A DNA stretch of 64,000 bases from Chitinophagales bacterium (GCA_019694975.1 JAIBAY010000011.1:1-64000); one strand, 5' to 3'; shown: positions 18,536 through 27,355, counted from the first letter of the stretch. The notes: generated by a model from the sequence alone, not told the origin. Made by a program: numbers and translations.

Positions 18536-18892
18536 TTATTTTACCAGGTAGGGTAAGAATATCACAGCGCCTATTATGACTGCTGTGATGGAAGTAATCA
18601 AAACAGATGCAGCCGAGATATCCTTGACGTTACCTGCATTTTCATTGAATTGGGGTGCTACTATATCCGTCAGTTTCTCGATGGCTGTATTGAGGTATTC
18701 TACCGCCAATACACAACCAATGGCAGCTACAAGCCAAAGCCATTCACTGCGGGGCAAGTGGAAGTATATGCCTGCACTCACGGCTGCAAAGGCAGCGAGC
18801 AAATGAATACGGATATTATTTTCAGTAATAAAAGCGGATCTCATGCCCGACAGCGCGGGGCGAAAACTGCGGATCATTTTCAGCAAGTTCAT
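18536..18892 (-). CDS. Diacylglycerol kinase family membrane protein
   Basis: A 118-residue integral membrane protein with three membrane segments. The core EYLNTAIEKLTDIVAP and the downstream AGNVKDISAASVLI contain the conserved Glu, Asn and Asp of the prokaryotic DgkA/undecaprenol kinase family. It would phosphorylate diacylglycerol or undecaprenol with ATP and so recycle lipid intermediates of envelope synthesis. Its start overlaps the stop of the upstream DUF1361 gene by four bases (ATGA), so they are translationally coupled. Confidence 0.92.
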   Translation of the reverse strand: MNLLKMIRSFRPALSGMRSAFITENNIRIHLLAAFAAVSAGIYFHLPRSEWLWLVAAIGCVLAVEYLNTAIEKLTDIVAPQFNENAGNVKDISAASVLITSITAVIIGAVIFLPYLVK

Positions 18893-19569
18893 GATGCATT
18901 ATTTTTTTGAGCGGTGCGTGCAAAATAAAAGAGAAACGGATAGGTGATTCCCATCAATGCAGAAAACAACATGGTCATGGCAAACGAAGCAGGCGTGAAC
19001 AATGTGTCCTGCACATCATTTATAATCGGTACAGGTGAAAGGAATCTATCCCAGCTGTTCCACCTTAGTACTCTGCCAAGGTAAATCCCATAACTGCTCA
19101 TCACCATCAGCAAGGTAATCATCAGCCACGAAAGCCATGATGACAGCACTTGCTGCAGTATACTGTGGATCAGATTTAATGAAACAAGTCCTGTCATGAA
19201 GCCAGTAAAAGCATAACCAAAAACCAATACAGCGTCATACCATGTCGGGATACCAGCGCGGGAGCGCATATGTATGAGGTCAGTAATAAGGTATGGGGCA
19301 TTGGGGAAAAACAACAGCCACAAAAGGGCCGGCGCTAAAATGCCGATAGTATTATAGCCGCTGTGATAATTACGGTAAGCCCAAAAGGCAAAAACAACCG
19401 GCAGCCAGGCCAGAAAGAGGTTCCATAACAGAAAGCCATAATAGGTGTCTTGTGTATAAAAAACCCTTACGCCGTACATCACCATCATTAAGAAGGTCAG
19501 GAGTATTGGCATGATGATGATATTGAATCTGTTGGGCTGACGATGAAACAAATACAGGATGATTTTCAT
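18889..19569 (-). CDS. DUF1361 integral membrane protein
   Basis: A 226-residue membrane protein with about six helices. The motif LLFFPNAPYLITDLIH, followed by WYDAVLVFGYAFTG and SSYGIYLGRVLRWNSWD, identifies the DUF1361 family. Function is not established. It overlaps the genes on both sides by four bases (ATGA at 19566 and at 18889), so it is part of one transcript with them. Confidence 0.88.
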   Translation of the reverse strand: MKIILYLFHRQPNRFNIIIMPILLTFLMMVMYGVRVFYTQDTYYGFLLWNLFLAWLPVVFAFWAYRNYHSGYNTIGILAPALLWLLFFPNAPYLITDLIHMRSRAGIPTWYDAVLVFGYAFTGFMTGLVSLNLIHSILQQVLSSWLSWLMITLLMVMSSYGIYLGRVLRWNSWDRFLSPVPIINDVQDTLFTPASFAMTMLFSALMGITYPFLFYFARTAQKNNAS

Positions 19570-20069
19570 GGGTTTTTATGGGTTGAATAAGCTGAAAATT
19601 TTATAGCTGAAATGAGCCTTCGACAGGTGAAGAGCAGTGTAAATGCGGTAACGCCGAATAAGCAATCAATCAACTGATGAAAAAAGGGAATGCCTCGTAA
19701 GGGCCCTGCCACCAGTGCCATTGGAATGACCATGATGCAGGCGATAATTCCCCAATCTATTACCCAGCTGTTTTTTACAGGATCACGATAAGGCCCGAGA
19801 AAAGCAATGGCAATAACAAAATGTGCAAAGGCCAGCCAATCAGTTCCGTAGGCAATAAACGGATAATTGTCATGCACATCCGTCAAGCCAATTGTCACGC
19901 GATGAATCCATAAACAGAACCGGTTGTGGAAGTTGTTGGCAGCCAGCCATTGATCCAGCAGTTGCAACTCGGCGTGTAGCGGAAATGCCGTGATACCACT
20001 CACTATCAATCCAGCCATCATGATCACCATCAGCAACCTGATCCTGTGTCTTGATATTTGTTCACTCAT
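19566..20069 (-). CDS. Membrane protein of the same operon, unknown
   Basis: A 167-residue protein with four hydrophobic helices (about 12-30, 72-92, 102-122, 132-150). I do not recognise the family. It overlaps the DUF4153-like gene upstream by eight bases and the DUF1361 gene downstream by four. This overlap pattern is strong evidence that it is translated. Confidence 0.78.
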   Translation of the reverse strand: MSEQISRHRIRLLMVIMMAGLIVSGITAFPLHAELQLLDQWLAANNFHNRFCLWIHRVTIGLTDVHDNYPFIAYGTDWLAFAHFVIAIAFLGPYRDPVKNSWVIDWGIIACIMVIPMALVAGPLRGIPFFHQLIDCLFGVTAFTLLFTCRRLISAIKFSAYSTHKNP

Positions 20070-21597
20070 AAAACTGAGATTGTGATTTCAGGTAATCATA
20101 AACGCGGGCATCTTGGAGGTTCCAGGATGGCCAGGAAGTCGCTTCATAGGATTGTAAAAAACTTTTGCCCTTCTGTATAATCCACTGCTGATAGCCGGTT
20201 AATGGAGTGGTATTGGTTGTATTTTCAAAGGGATGGTCGTATTCCAGGATAACTGGCAATGCACGATGCGACAACGTCATCAGGAAATTACGGTCGATGT
20301 GCTCATCATCGAAATGCGTAAGGTTGTAAGTGGCAATCATCGGATCCCAGCTAAAGCAACTCATCAATACTAGTAAAATACAAATGGCCCAGCCTTCCAT
20401 CCGGAAGAGGTAGAAGAATGATCTTTTGTCCCTTATTTTAAGAAATAAAATCGACAGGGAAAAAAGAATAAGCAATAGAAAAAACAGGACACCGATTCTT
20501 TTATAGGCCAGTCCATAATCACGGATGTAGTAATAATTTCTGATAGCCGCTGTAAAAGCAAGAATGCCATTTTGTGCAATCCAGAGGCAGGACAGTTGCA
20601 AAAGGCGACGGTTATTTTTAAGGAAATTCAGATTGCCCCTGAAGAAAAACAGCAGGATGGCCATGGCAACGGCAATACTGAACAGCAGGAGATAGGTACT
20701 TTCATGCACTGCCTGTGATCGTGTGTGAGGCGATGCGAGACTGGTATTTTCAAACCATACCATCTTGATATCAACCACGTTTACAAATAACAGCAATCCG
20801 TTCACCATCAACAGCAGCAATATTGCCCGGTTATATTCATTGCTCAGGCTGCGCATGGATTTCCTGAAGAACAGCTGCCACCAATCAATTTCACCGGGCT
20901 TTCCCGTTGGCTTCAGCCGTTTCCGCTGCAGAAAATCGCCTTGCTGTAATTCCATCTTCACGATCAGCTGAAGATCACGTTTCAGGAAAATACCGGCGGC
21001 GATCAGTAGTGAAAAAACAAAAAAAGTTATGGTTGACGGAGAAATATAGTCAAACAGTATTTTGATCTGGTCATACAGAAATGTCATCACCTGACCTGAA
21101 ACCGATTCAAACTGCTGATCGGCATTAACGTATAAAATGAAAAAGAAAAGCAGTACGGCCAGGGGCAATATACTGAGGCGCAGCAATTTGAGTAAGGATG
21201 ACAATGGCTTATTGTTCTTGCCGAAATGTTCCAGCGCATTCCACCACGACAGCGGTGAGGCAATCAGTCCCAGCCATGACGTCAACAGTGCGCCACCGGA
21301 AGAACGTAAATCGCGCTGATGAATAAATCCAACCATCACGCCAAATAACAACCAATAGGCAATGATACTGATGTCGGTATTGAAAATCAGGACAGCAATT
21401 GCACAAAGCAGGACAGCGGCAAACGAAGCTATTACAGTTGCTCTGCGGAAAGCGCCAGGATGAATAATGGACAGCACAGCAGACGACAGCAGTAAAAAAA
21501 GCGGCATATTGATGCCTGGCCATTCATTTTTAAAAAGAAAATAAAATACGATAGCCATTCCGACGGCCGGCAGGTATAAAGTTGCATGTGGTTTCAT
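20062..21597 (-). CDS. DUF4153/DUF4173-like polytopic membrane protein
   Basis: A 511-residue protein with about ten to twelve membrane helices and a soluble C-terminal tail (about 425-511). The segment AAIRNYYYIRDYGLAYKRIGVLFFLLLI-like strand (conserved Tyr-Gly-Leu followed by Arg) is characteristic of the DUF4153/DUF4173 group. Function unknown. It begins 40 bp after the winged-helix regulator and is preceded by its own copy of a palindromic element (21601-21623). Confidence 0.8.
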   Translation of the reverse strand: MKPHATLYLPAVGMAIVFYFLFKNEWPGINMPLFLLLSSAVLSIIHPGAFRRATVIASFAAVLLCAIAVLIFNTDISIIAYWLLFGVMVGFIHQRDLRSSGGALLTSWLGLIASPLSWWNALEHFGKNNKPLSSLLKLLRLSILPLAVLLFFFILYVNADQQFESVSGQVMTFLYDQIKILFDYISPSTITFFVFSLLIAAGIFLKRDLQLIVKMELQQGDFLQRKRLKPTGKPGEIDWWQLFFRKSMRSLSNEYNRAILLLLMVNGLLLFVNVVDIKMVWFENTSLASPHTRSQAVHESTYLLLFSIAVAMAILLFFFRGNLNFLKNNRRLLQLSCLWIAQNGILAFTAAIRNYYYIRDYGLAYKRIGVLFFLLLILFSLSILFLKIRDKRSFFYLFRMEGWAICILLVLMSCFSWDPMIATYNLTHFDDEHIDRNFLMTLSHRALPVILEYDHPFENTTNTTPLTGYQQWIIQKGKSFLQSYEATSWPSWNLQDARVYDYLKSQSQFYE

Positions 21598-21600
21598 AAA

Positions 21601-21623
21601 AAAGTACTTTTTATTACAAAGTA
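21601..21623 (-). promoter_or_regulatory. Palindromic operator-like element, copy 2
   Basis: Read on the minus strand, this 23-bp element has 6-bp arms TACTTT/AAAGTA separated by 7 bp. It begins 26 bp before the ATG of the DUF4153-like gene. It matches the element at 22559-22581 at 19 of 23 positions in the same orientation and at nearly the same distance from the start codon. It may be the binding site of the winged-helix protein encoded next to it. Confidence 0.55.
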
Positions 21624-21637
21624 TGATTGCAAAAAAA

Positions 21638-21937
21638 TTATCTGTTGCTTTTGATCAGTTTTTCCAATGCGCCGAGGTGATCCTTAAATGCCTTTTTCCC
21701 GGCTGCCGTTGCACTGTAGGATGTATTGGTTTTTCTGCCAAGAAAACTCTTTTTCACCGCGAGGTAATTGCATTTTTCAAGTGCCGCAATATGCGTTGCC
21801 AGGTTGCCGTCGGTCAGTTGCAGCAGTTCTTTCATGGTATTAAAATCAATCTTGTCATGCACCATCAGCAGCGACATGATTCCCAACCGCTGTCTGCTTT
21901 CAAATGCCTTATTGATGAGTGTGATAATCTCTTTCAT
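21638..21937 (-). CDS. Small winged-helix transcriptional regulator
   Basis: A 99-residue DNA-binding protein of the winged-helix group that resembles Pfam HTH_34 (PF13601). The helix-turn-helix is near residues 30-60 (DFNTMKELLQLTDGNLATHIAALEKCNYL) and the wing near 62-80 (KSFLGRKTNTSYSATAAG). The frame is open further upstream to 22060, but that part only mirrors the neighbour in another frame. The ATG at 21937 overlaps the upstream stop (ATGA at 21934-21937) and gives the usual length. It probably controls its own operon. Confidence 0.88.
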   Translation of the reverse strand: MKEIITLINKAFESRQRLGIMSLLMVHDKIDFNTMKELLQLTDGNLATHIAALEKCNYLAVKKSFLGRKTNTSYSATAAGKKAFKDHLGALEKLIKSNR

Positions 21938-22554
21938 CGTTCGTATTTGAAATACATCATCGCACCGTAAATAATATGCAACACGCCAAAACCGAATGCC
22001 CAGAAGAGAAGGCCGTAACCCGGAGAAACGGAAGCGAGCAAACCGGTAATAATCTCGCAAAAGCCCAGGTAGCGAATATCAGACAGCGTGTACTTGCTGG
22101 CATTAATCAGTGCAAGGCCATAAAAAACAAGGGTGGCCGGTGCCATCAGTGCAGGTGCATGGTAGAGTAGTACCAGGCAAAATAATCCACCTGCTATCAG
22201 TGGAATGGCAAGGTTTATCAAAAGATTCCGGCTGGAAGCGTCCCATATCTTCTGACCTTTGCGCTTTGCATTCCTGGTGGTAAAAAATATGCCTGTAACC
22301 ACTGACATCAGTAAAACACCGCATGCCACAGCCGCCAGGAACCAGAGTGCAGGAACCTGGTCAACAATATTCCAGATAAACCCTGCATAGTCATGGTGCA
22401 CATATTGCCAGGTGATAAAGGCACCTGCTAATGCAAAAGTGCCGGCGCAGATTCCCGAAAGGCCACTCAATGAAATGAAGCGGGAAGAACGCTCCATGAG
22501 CGAGCGAATTTCCTGCAGATCTTCCAGGTGCCGGTCAGCGGATGAATTTGCCAT
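21934..22554 (-). CDS. Six-helix membrane protein cotranscribed with the regulator
   Basis: A 206-residue protein with a soluble acidic N-terminus (residues 1-25, DLQEIRSLMERSSRFISLSG) followed by about six membrane helices. Proteins of this type are often found just before an HTH_34-like regulator in Bacteroidota (from memory, not checked). It could sense a membrane signal and pass it to the regulator, but this is inference. It overlaps the regulator gene by four bases. A palindromic element lies directly upstream. Confidence 0.82.
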   Translation of the reverse strand: MANSSADRHLEDLQEIRSLMERSSRFISLSGLSGICAGTFALAGAFITWQYVHHDYAGFIWNIVDQVPALWFLAAVACGVLLMSVVTGIFFTTRNAKRKGQKIWDASSRNLLINLAIPLIAGGLFCLVLLYHAPALMAPATLVFYGLALINASKYTLSDIRYLGFCEIITGLLASVSPGYGLLFWAFGFGVLHIIYGAMMYFKYER

Positions 22555-22558
22555 GTTA

Positions 22559-22581
22559 AAAGTGCTTTGTAATGCAAAGTA
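22559..22581 (-). promoter_or_regulatory. Palindromic operator-like element, copy 1
   Basis: On the minus strand the arms are TACTTT and AAAGCA (one mismatch to a perfect 6-bp palindrome) with a 7-bp spacer. It begins 27 bp before the ATG of the membrane protein gene at 22554. TACTTTG also resembles a shortened -7 promoter element, so operator and promoter may coincide. See copy 2 at 21601-21623. Confidence 0.55.
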
Positions 22582-22849
22582 AAAACTAATATTCCGTAAT
22601 TTTATTGCGCGGGATAAAATAATTTATCACATCAGTTGTGAACGCGGGTATTTATACTTTATCTGTTTTCAGTGGGCATTTATATTATTTCCCGCCGTGT
22701 CACTCTCTTTCAATGCTGAACATTGGAACAAGCATACATCGCAACAATCGTTGTCTGACTGCTTTCTAATGCAAGTGTTACCACTAACAGTTGCACGAAG
22801 AACTGGGTTTAAATCTGCGCATACAGCAGATGATGTCTGCAAAATCTGC

Positions 22850-22858
22850 TATAATTGC
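22850..22858 (+). promoter_or_regulatory. Possible -7 element of the GH31 gene with flanking inverted repeat
   Basis: TATAATTGC differs from TAnnTTTGC at one position and ends eight bases before the ATG. Just upstream, AGCAGAT (22825-22831) and ATCTGCT (22844-22850) form 7-bp arms around a 12-bp spacer, and a further AAATCTGC lies at 22811. These could be operator half-sites. Confidence 0.35.
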
Positions 22859-22866
22859 GCCGATTT

Positions 22867-25353
22867 ATGAAGAACAAAGAAATAGCAGACAAGCCGGAAG
22901 ACAGTATCATCGGTAAAGATGCGCCGGTTGCTCAGGATGTTGTCGTGCACAGCGATATACCTGATATCTCCGTTCAACCCATCGCAAAGCAATATCTTAA
23001 GGAGGTAAACTCCCTGGTCATAAACGGCAACATATTCTGCTTTTCCGATGGTGTATCGAAAGTGGAGGTGAAAGTGGTGAGTGATGAAATTATCCGGGTG
23101 CGTGTGGCTCCGGTGGGAGAATTCCTCGAAGAGTTTTCATATGCGATTACTGATCATGCTTTTCGCATTTCGAGAATAGAAAATTCGGAGACAGATGATT
23201 TTTACATAATTGCCACTGCTACTGTATCATGCCGTATCAGGAAGACCGACTTCCTCATTTCATTTGCAGACGTACACGGATTGGTGGTGAATGAAGATGC
23301 AATAGCCATGCATTGGGAAGAACATGCAGCGTATGGCGGCTATTATGTCTATTGTTCGAAGAAATACCAGGAAGGCGAGCATTTTTTCGGGCTTGGTGAT
23401 AAACCGGCCGATCTTGATATGCTCGGCAAACGCTACTCCATGTGGGGCACTGATGCGTATGCCTATGAACGCGAACGGGATCCTCTATACAAGAACATCC
23501 CTTTTTACATCGGGATTCATAAAAATGTGAGTTATGGTTTGTTCTTCGACAATACTTTCCGCAGCTTTTTTGATTTCGCCGGCGAGGTAAAGGATACGGT
23601 TAGTTTTTGGTCGGATGGCGGCGAGATGCAGTACTATTATATTCACGGCCCTCATATGCTTGACGTGGTGAAGCGGTACACGATGCTCACAGGCGCTCAT
23701 CCCATGCCGCCGTTATGGGCGCTGGGATTTCATCAAAGCCGCTGGAGTTATTACCCGGAAGCAAATGTGAAAGAGCTGGCGAAAACTTTTCGTGATAAAA
23801 AAATACCCTGTGATGCCATCCATCTCGATATTGATTACATGGATGGTTATCGTTGCTTTACATGGAACAAGAATCATTTTCCGGATCCCGAAAAAATGAT
23901 TGCTGAGTTGTCGGATGATGGTTTCAAAACCATAGTCATCATTGATCCGGGAATAAAAGTGGATGATCAGTACTGGGTATATAAGGAAGGAAAGGACAAT
24001 AATTATTTCTGCCGCCGCGGCGATGATTATTTTATGGAAGGCGCGGTCTGGCCCGGACGTTGCCGGTTTCCGGATTTTACCGACCCAAAAGTTAGGGACT
24101 GGTGGGGAGGTTTATTCAGGGAACTCGTTGACCAGGGTATTGCCGGTGTCTGGAATGATATGAATGAACCGGCTGTTTTTGGCAATGGCACTTTTCCTGC
24201 GGATGTGCGTCACGATTTTGACGGTCACCAGGGTTCACACAGGAAAGCGCACAATGTATATGGTATGCAGATGGTGCGTGCCACCTATGACGGATTAAAA
24301 AAGCTGCAAAAAACAAAGCGGCCCTTCACCATCACACGCTCAGGGTATGCAGGTGTGCAAAGATATTCCAGCACCTGGACGGGCGATAACAGTGCTACCT
24401 GGGATCATCTCAAACTGGCCATCCAGATGTTGCAGCGCTTGAGTATGTCAGGCATTTCATTCAGCGGATCGGACATCGGCGGATTTACCGGTGAACCGGA
24501 AGGAGAGCTGTTTGCGCGATGGATACAGGTGGGTGTTTTTTCTCCGCTGATGAGGGTGCATTCATCAGGCGATACGCGTGACAGGGAACCGTGGACTTTT
24601 GGTGTCAACATCGAAAAGATCGCGAAGAAGTATATTGAATTACGGTATAAGCTGCTGCCTTATATCTATTCGGTATTTTGGGAAAATCACCGATATCATC
24701 TGCCCATGTTGCGGCCATTGGCATTGACGGAACAGGACGTCGAGGAAAACTATGCGCGCGATGATGCATTTACCTTTGGCGATAAACTGCTGGTAGCACC
24801 GGTGACAGAGAAAGGAGCGCTTTCAAGACCGGTATATTTACCGAAAGGCACCTGGTATAACTTCTGGGATTTCTCTGTTTTCACAGGTGGAGAGACATAT
24901 GAAATAGCTGCACCGCTTGACCGCTTGCCGATATTCGTTAAGGCCGGATCCGTAATACCGGAATATCCGGTAATGCAGTATACGGGCGAACAGGATATTG
25001 ATGAGATGAAGCTGAATGTTTATTATGCCGGCCATCATGTAAAGTCATTTTTGTACGAAGACCATGGCGATACACTCGGCTATGAGCAGTCTATTTATGC
25101 TGAAAAGAAGTTTGATGTGCATGGCAGTCTGCAGGCATTACTGATCGAACAGGCGATGGCCGGCATCTATTCACCAAACTATGCGTACTACAGAATTAAA
25201 GTGTATGGTATTCCATTCGCGATTGGAAAAGTTACTGCAGACGGGAAGGTGGTAAGAGGAGTGAAAAAGATCAAAAAAAACAACATCATTTTGTTCAGGG
25301 CCATGCGGAATTTCAGGAAGATTGAAATTGCTGCCGCCGAACATAAATCGTGA
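22867..25353 (+). CDS. Glycoside hydrolase family 31 alpha-glucosidase-like enzyme
   Basis: An 828-residue cytoplasmic GH31 retaining glycosidase. The nucleophile is Asp431 in GVWNDMNEPAVF, and the likely acid/base is Asp507 in STWTGDNSATW. Further family motifs are HLDIDYMDGYRCFTW and GSDIGGF. The N-terminal galactose-mutarotase-like domain (about 60-260), the catalytic barrel (about 265-620) and the C-terminal beta domains are all present. There is no signal peptide, so it probably works on imported alpha-linked oligosaccharides. A TTG start at 22855 is possible but falls inside the promoter-like element; the ATG at 22867 is preferred. It ends five bases from the convergent LamG gene. Confidence 0.92.
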   Translation: MKNKEIADKPEDSIIGKDAPVAQDVVVHSDIPDISVQPIAKQYLKEVNSLVINGNIFCFSDGVSKVEVKVVSDEIIRVRVAPVGEFLEEFSYAITDHAFRISRIENSETDDFYIIATATVSCRIRKTDFLISFADVHGLVVNEDAIAMHWEEHAAYGGYYVYCSKKYQEGEHFFGLGDKPADLDMLGKRYSMWGTDAYAYERERDPLYKNIPFYIGIHKNVSYGLFFDNTFRSFFDFAGEVKDTVSFWSDGGEMQYYYIHGPHMLDVVKRYTMLTGAHPMPPLWALGFHQSRWSYYPEANVKELAKTFRDKKIPCDAIHLDIDYMDGYRCFTWNKNHFPDPEKMIAELSDDGFKTIVIIDPGIKVDDQYWVYKEGKDNNYFCRRGDDYFMEGAVWPGRCRFPDFTDPKVRDWWGGLFRELVDQGIAGVWNDMNEPAVFGNGTFPADVRHDFDGHQGSHRKAHNVYGMQMVRATYDGLKKLQKTKRPFTITRSGYAGVQRYSSTWTGDNSATWDHLKLAIQMLQRLSMSGISFSGSDIGGFTGEPEGELFARWIQVGVFSPLMRVHSSGDTRDREPWTFGVNIEKIAKKYIELRYKLLPYIYSVFWENHRYHLPMLRPLALTEQDVEENYARDDAFTFGDKLLVAPVTEKGALSRPVYLPKGTWYNFWDFSVFTGGETYEIAAPLDRLPIFVKAGSVIPEYPVMQYTGEQDIDEMKLNVYYAGHHVKSFLYEDHGDTLGYEQSIYAEKKFDVHGSLQALLIEQAMAGIYSPNYAYYRIKVYGIPFAIGKVTADGKVVRGVKKIKKNNIILFRAMRNFRKIEIAAAEHKS

Positions 25354-25358
25354 CACGG

Positions 25359-26087
25359 TTACTTCAACGACAGATATTGAATGCTTTCCTTGTCCAGCGG
25401 CCGGTTGTAGATCAGCACATCGTCAATGCAGCCATTGAAAAAATAATTTTTGCCATAGCCGCCGCCATTGCCTATGATGAAATGGGCAACTGTGTTACTG
25501 AAGAATGATCCGCTCCTGATTGAATCTGATCCGGCCTGTAAGATTCCGTCCTGATATGCTTGCAAGGTGATACCATCCGCCACAAAGGCAAGATGCGACC
25601 ATACTCCGGTTCGGATACCTACAGCGGCATTTAAAGGATCCGTTCCATAAACAGTTGTGCTGCCGCCTTCCACCCAGTTATCCAGGGTGAACACCTTATG
25701 GCTGAAATGATTATCGAGGCTGAATTCCCATGGACCTGTTTCACCGCGTTTGCTGAGAATACTTATTGGTTTTGTGCTATCAGACACATTCACCCAGCAA
25801 CAGATGGTAAACTGATTATTGGTAAATGATAGTGATGCTATGTCACCAAAATCAATGAAGGATGAATCATTGCTGTTAAAGAACATGGCTTTGCCGGCTT
25901 CGCCATGACGGTTATTAACCGGAACGGCCTTTACATTTGTACCATTCAGCCCATTCACTTCTTCGTATCCTGAACCATCTAATGGAACAGATGCGACAAG
26001 GCCGGTCACCACATCATAAGTATTGATCTCTTCCTTTTGGCAGGAAAAAAGAAGCAGTGGAAAAATGCAGAATGTTAATTTCTTCAT
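25359..26087 (-). CDS. LamG (concanavalin A-like) domain lipoprotein
   Basis: A 242-residue lipoprotein. The signal sequence KKLTFCIFPLLLFSC carries the lipobox LLFSC, so the mature protein would start at that Cys. Residues about 50-240 form a LamG/laminin-G type jelly roll: FIDFGDIASLSF, FTICCWVNVSD, GVWSHLAFVADG, FFNGCIDDVLIYNRPL. Such domains often bind glycans. An ATG three codons earlier (26096) is possible; the start at 26087 gives the cleaner signal. It is convergent with GH31 and shares almost no gap with it. Confidence 0.88.
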   Translation of the reverse strand: MKKLTFCIFPLLLFSCQKEEINTYDVVTGLVASVPLDGSGYEEVNGLNGTNVKAVPVNNRHGEAGKAMFFNSNDSSFIDFGDIASLSFTNNQFTICCWVNVSDSTKPISILSKRGETGPWEFSLDNHFSHKVFTLDNWVEGGSTTVYGTDPLNAAVGIRTGVWSHLAFVADGITLQAYQDGILQAGSDSIRSGSFFSNTVAHFIIGNGGGYGKNYFFNGCIDDVLIYNRPLDKESIQYLSLK

Positions 26088-26250
26088 CGCAGCCATGAAC
26101 GGAATTTATGAATAAATATTTTATACAACTTGCATGCGTTAACAAAGTATCCAGGTGAATAGTACAGTTCAGGGCATTCGTCAAAAAAAATGACTTCCTT
26201 ACTCAGATCAATTCAGTATTACAGTAAAGGTTCAGGGGTAAATGCGGAAA

Positions 26251-26781
26251 TCAACGCTTGCCTAAGTAGATATCCATCAGGCCTTCGGGCAACCGCAGCA
26301 GTATTTCCTTTCTGCGCTTATCTATATTCAGAATAACCTGCTCGTTCCACGGAAATAATACTTCCTGGCCTGTATAAATAAACTGCCCGACTGCATGTCC
26401 CGGCAATTCGATAATATTATCCAATGGCGCCAGTTGCCCAAATGTTTCATCAATAAGCCGGAATCCGGCAAAATCTGCAAGCAGGGTGAATGGTTTTACT
26501 TTCTTTAAAATTGCTTCATCCAGGTAAATATCTTTCCCCACTAATTTATCCGCCGCAGTCTTGTCTGCCGCTTCTTCAAAATGAAACATGCAATGCCCAG
26601 ATTCCTGCAAATCGGCTTCATCAGGAAAATAGGGGAGATAAGTATTTTTTGAGAGCAGGTAAACTACCGGCAGCTTTTTTATCCGGGCTACAATAGATGG
26701 CTCGAGGTAGGCGCGAATATGACCTTTCAATCCAAATGTTTTATTCAGCTTTCCAGCTTTTATGTAAGTGGATTTATCCAT
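26251..26781 (-). CDS. rimM: Ribosome maturation factor RimM
   Basis: A 176-residue protein with the RimM N-terminal beta-barrel (GKLNKTFGLKGHIRAYLEP) and the PRC-barrel C-terminal half (GFRLIDETFGQ...VLFPWNEQVI). It binds ribosomal protein S19 and helps 16S rRNA processing and 30S assembly. It follows rpsP, as in most bacteria. A terminator-like hairpin lies between rpsP and rimM. Confidence 0.95.
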   Translation of the reverse strand: MDKSTYIKAGKLNKTFGLKGHIRAYLEPSIVARIKKLPVVYLLSKNTYLPYFPDEADLQESGHCMFHFEEAADKTAADKLVGKDIYLDEAILKKVKPFTLLADFAGFRLIDETFGQLAPLDNIIELPGHAVGQFIYTGQEVLFPWNEQVILNIDKRRKEILLRLPEGLMDIYLGKR

Positions 26782-26801
26782 GTTCCTGACTGAACGTTGC
26801 T

Positions 26802-26837
26802 CAAAAAAAGAAAGCTACTCCATCGGAAGTAGCTTTC
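26802..26837 (-). terminator. Terminator-like hairpin between rpsP and rimM
   Basis: GAAAGCTACT (26810-26819) pairs with AGTAGCTTTC (26828-26837) across an 8-nt loop, and on the minus strand it is followed by a run of seven T. It ends about 20 bp before the rimM ATG, so it may end or attenuate rpsP transcripts before rimM. Confidence 0.75.
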
Positions 26838-26857
26838 CAAATATATTGCTGCCTTAT

Positions 26858-27283
26858 TTAAGAAGCAGTTGTGGCTGCAGCGGCACCGCCTTTGCCTTTT
26901 TTCTTCTTAATGCCTTTGCGTCCTTTTTCTTTGGCATCCAGGATGGCAGTCCGGTGTGCATCTTCCCATTGTTGCCATCTCTGATCAGCCACTTCCTGCG
27001 GAACCACGCCTTTCTTTACCCCGCGTAAAAGGTGCTTATGATAAAGAATGCCTTTAAAAGATAAAATTTTGTGCACAGTGTCTGTCGGCTGTGCACCTTT
27101 TTGCAGCCAGTCGAGCGCTTTGTCTTTGTTAATGTCAACAGAAGCAGGGATGGTGGTAGGATCGTAGGTGCCGATCTGTTCGATGAACTTACCATCTCTT
27201 GGTGAACGTGAGTCTGCGATAATAATGTGATAGAAAGGCTTTTGCTTTCTTCCCATTCTTTGTAATCTGATTTTTACGGCCAT
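26858..27283 (-). CDS. rpsP: 30S ribosomal protein S16
   Basis: A 141-residue S16. The N-terminal ~80 residues ([29 protein letters not shown]) are typical. The C-terminus is extended by a Lys/Gly/Ala-rich tail ([14 protein letters not shown]...), which is usual in Bacteroidota S16. It is followed by rimM. The start ATG at 27283 is the only sensible one. Confidence 0.97.
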   Translation of the reverse strand: MAVKIRLQRMGRKQKPFYHIIIADSRSPRDGKFIEQIGTYDPTTIPASVDINKDKALDWLQKGAQPTDTVHKILSFKGILYHKHLLRGVKKGVVPQEVADQRWQQWEDAHRTAILDAKEKGRKGIKKKKGKGGAAAATTAS

Positions 27284-27347
27284 TGTACTTTAGAAAAAGT
27301 TTTATGGGGTTAGGAAAAATATCCGGTGTCTTTTCCCGGAAGGGCGA

Positions 27348-27355
27348 CAAAGATA
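27348..27355 (-). promoter_or_regulatory. Candidate -7 element for rpsP
   Basis: TATCTTTG (27355 to 27348 on the minus strand) matches TAnnTTTG and lies 64 bp upstream of the rpsP ATG, in the 191-bp gap after prfB. It would allow rpsP to be transcribed separately from prfB. Confidence 0.4.

Noticed and set aside
21938..22060. Longer version of the winged-helix regulator starting at 22060
   Set aside because: The extra residues lie inside the membrane protein gene in another frame; the ATGA overlap at 21934-21937 is a typical coupled start.
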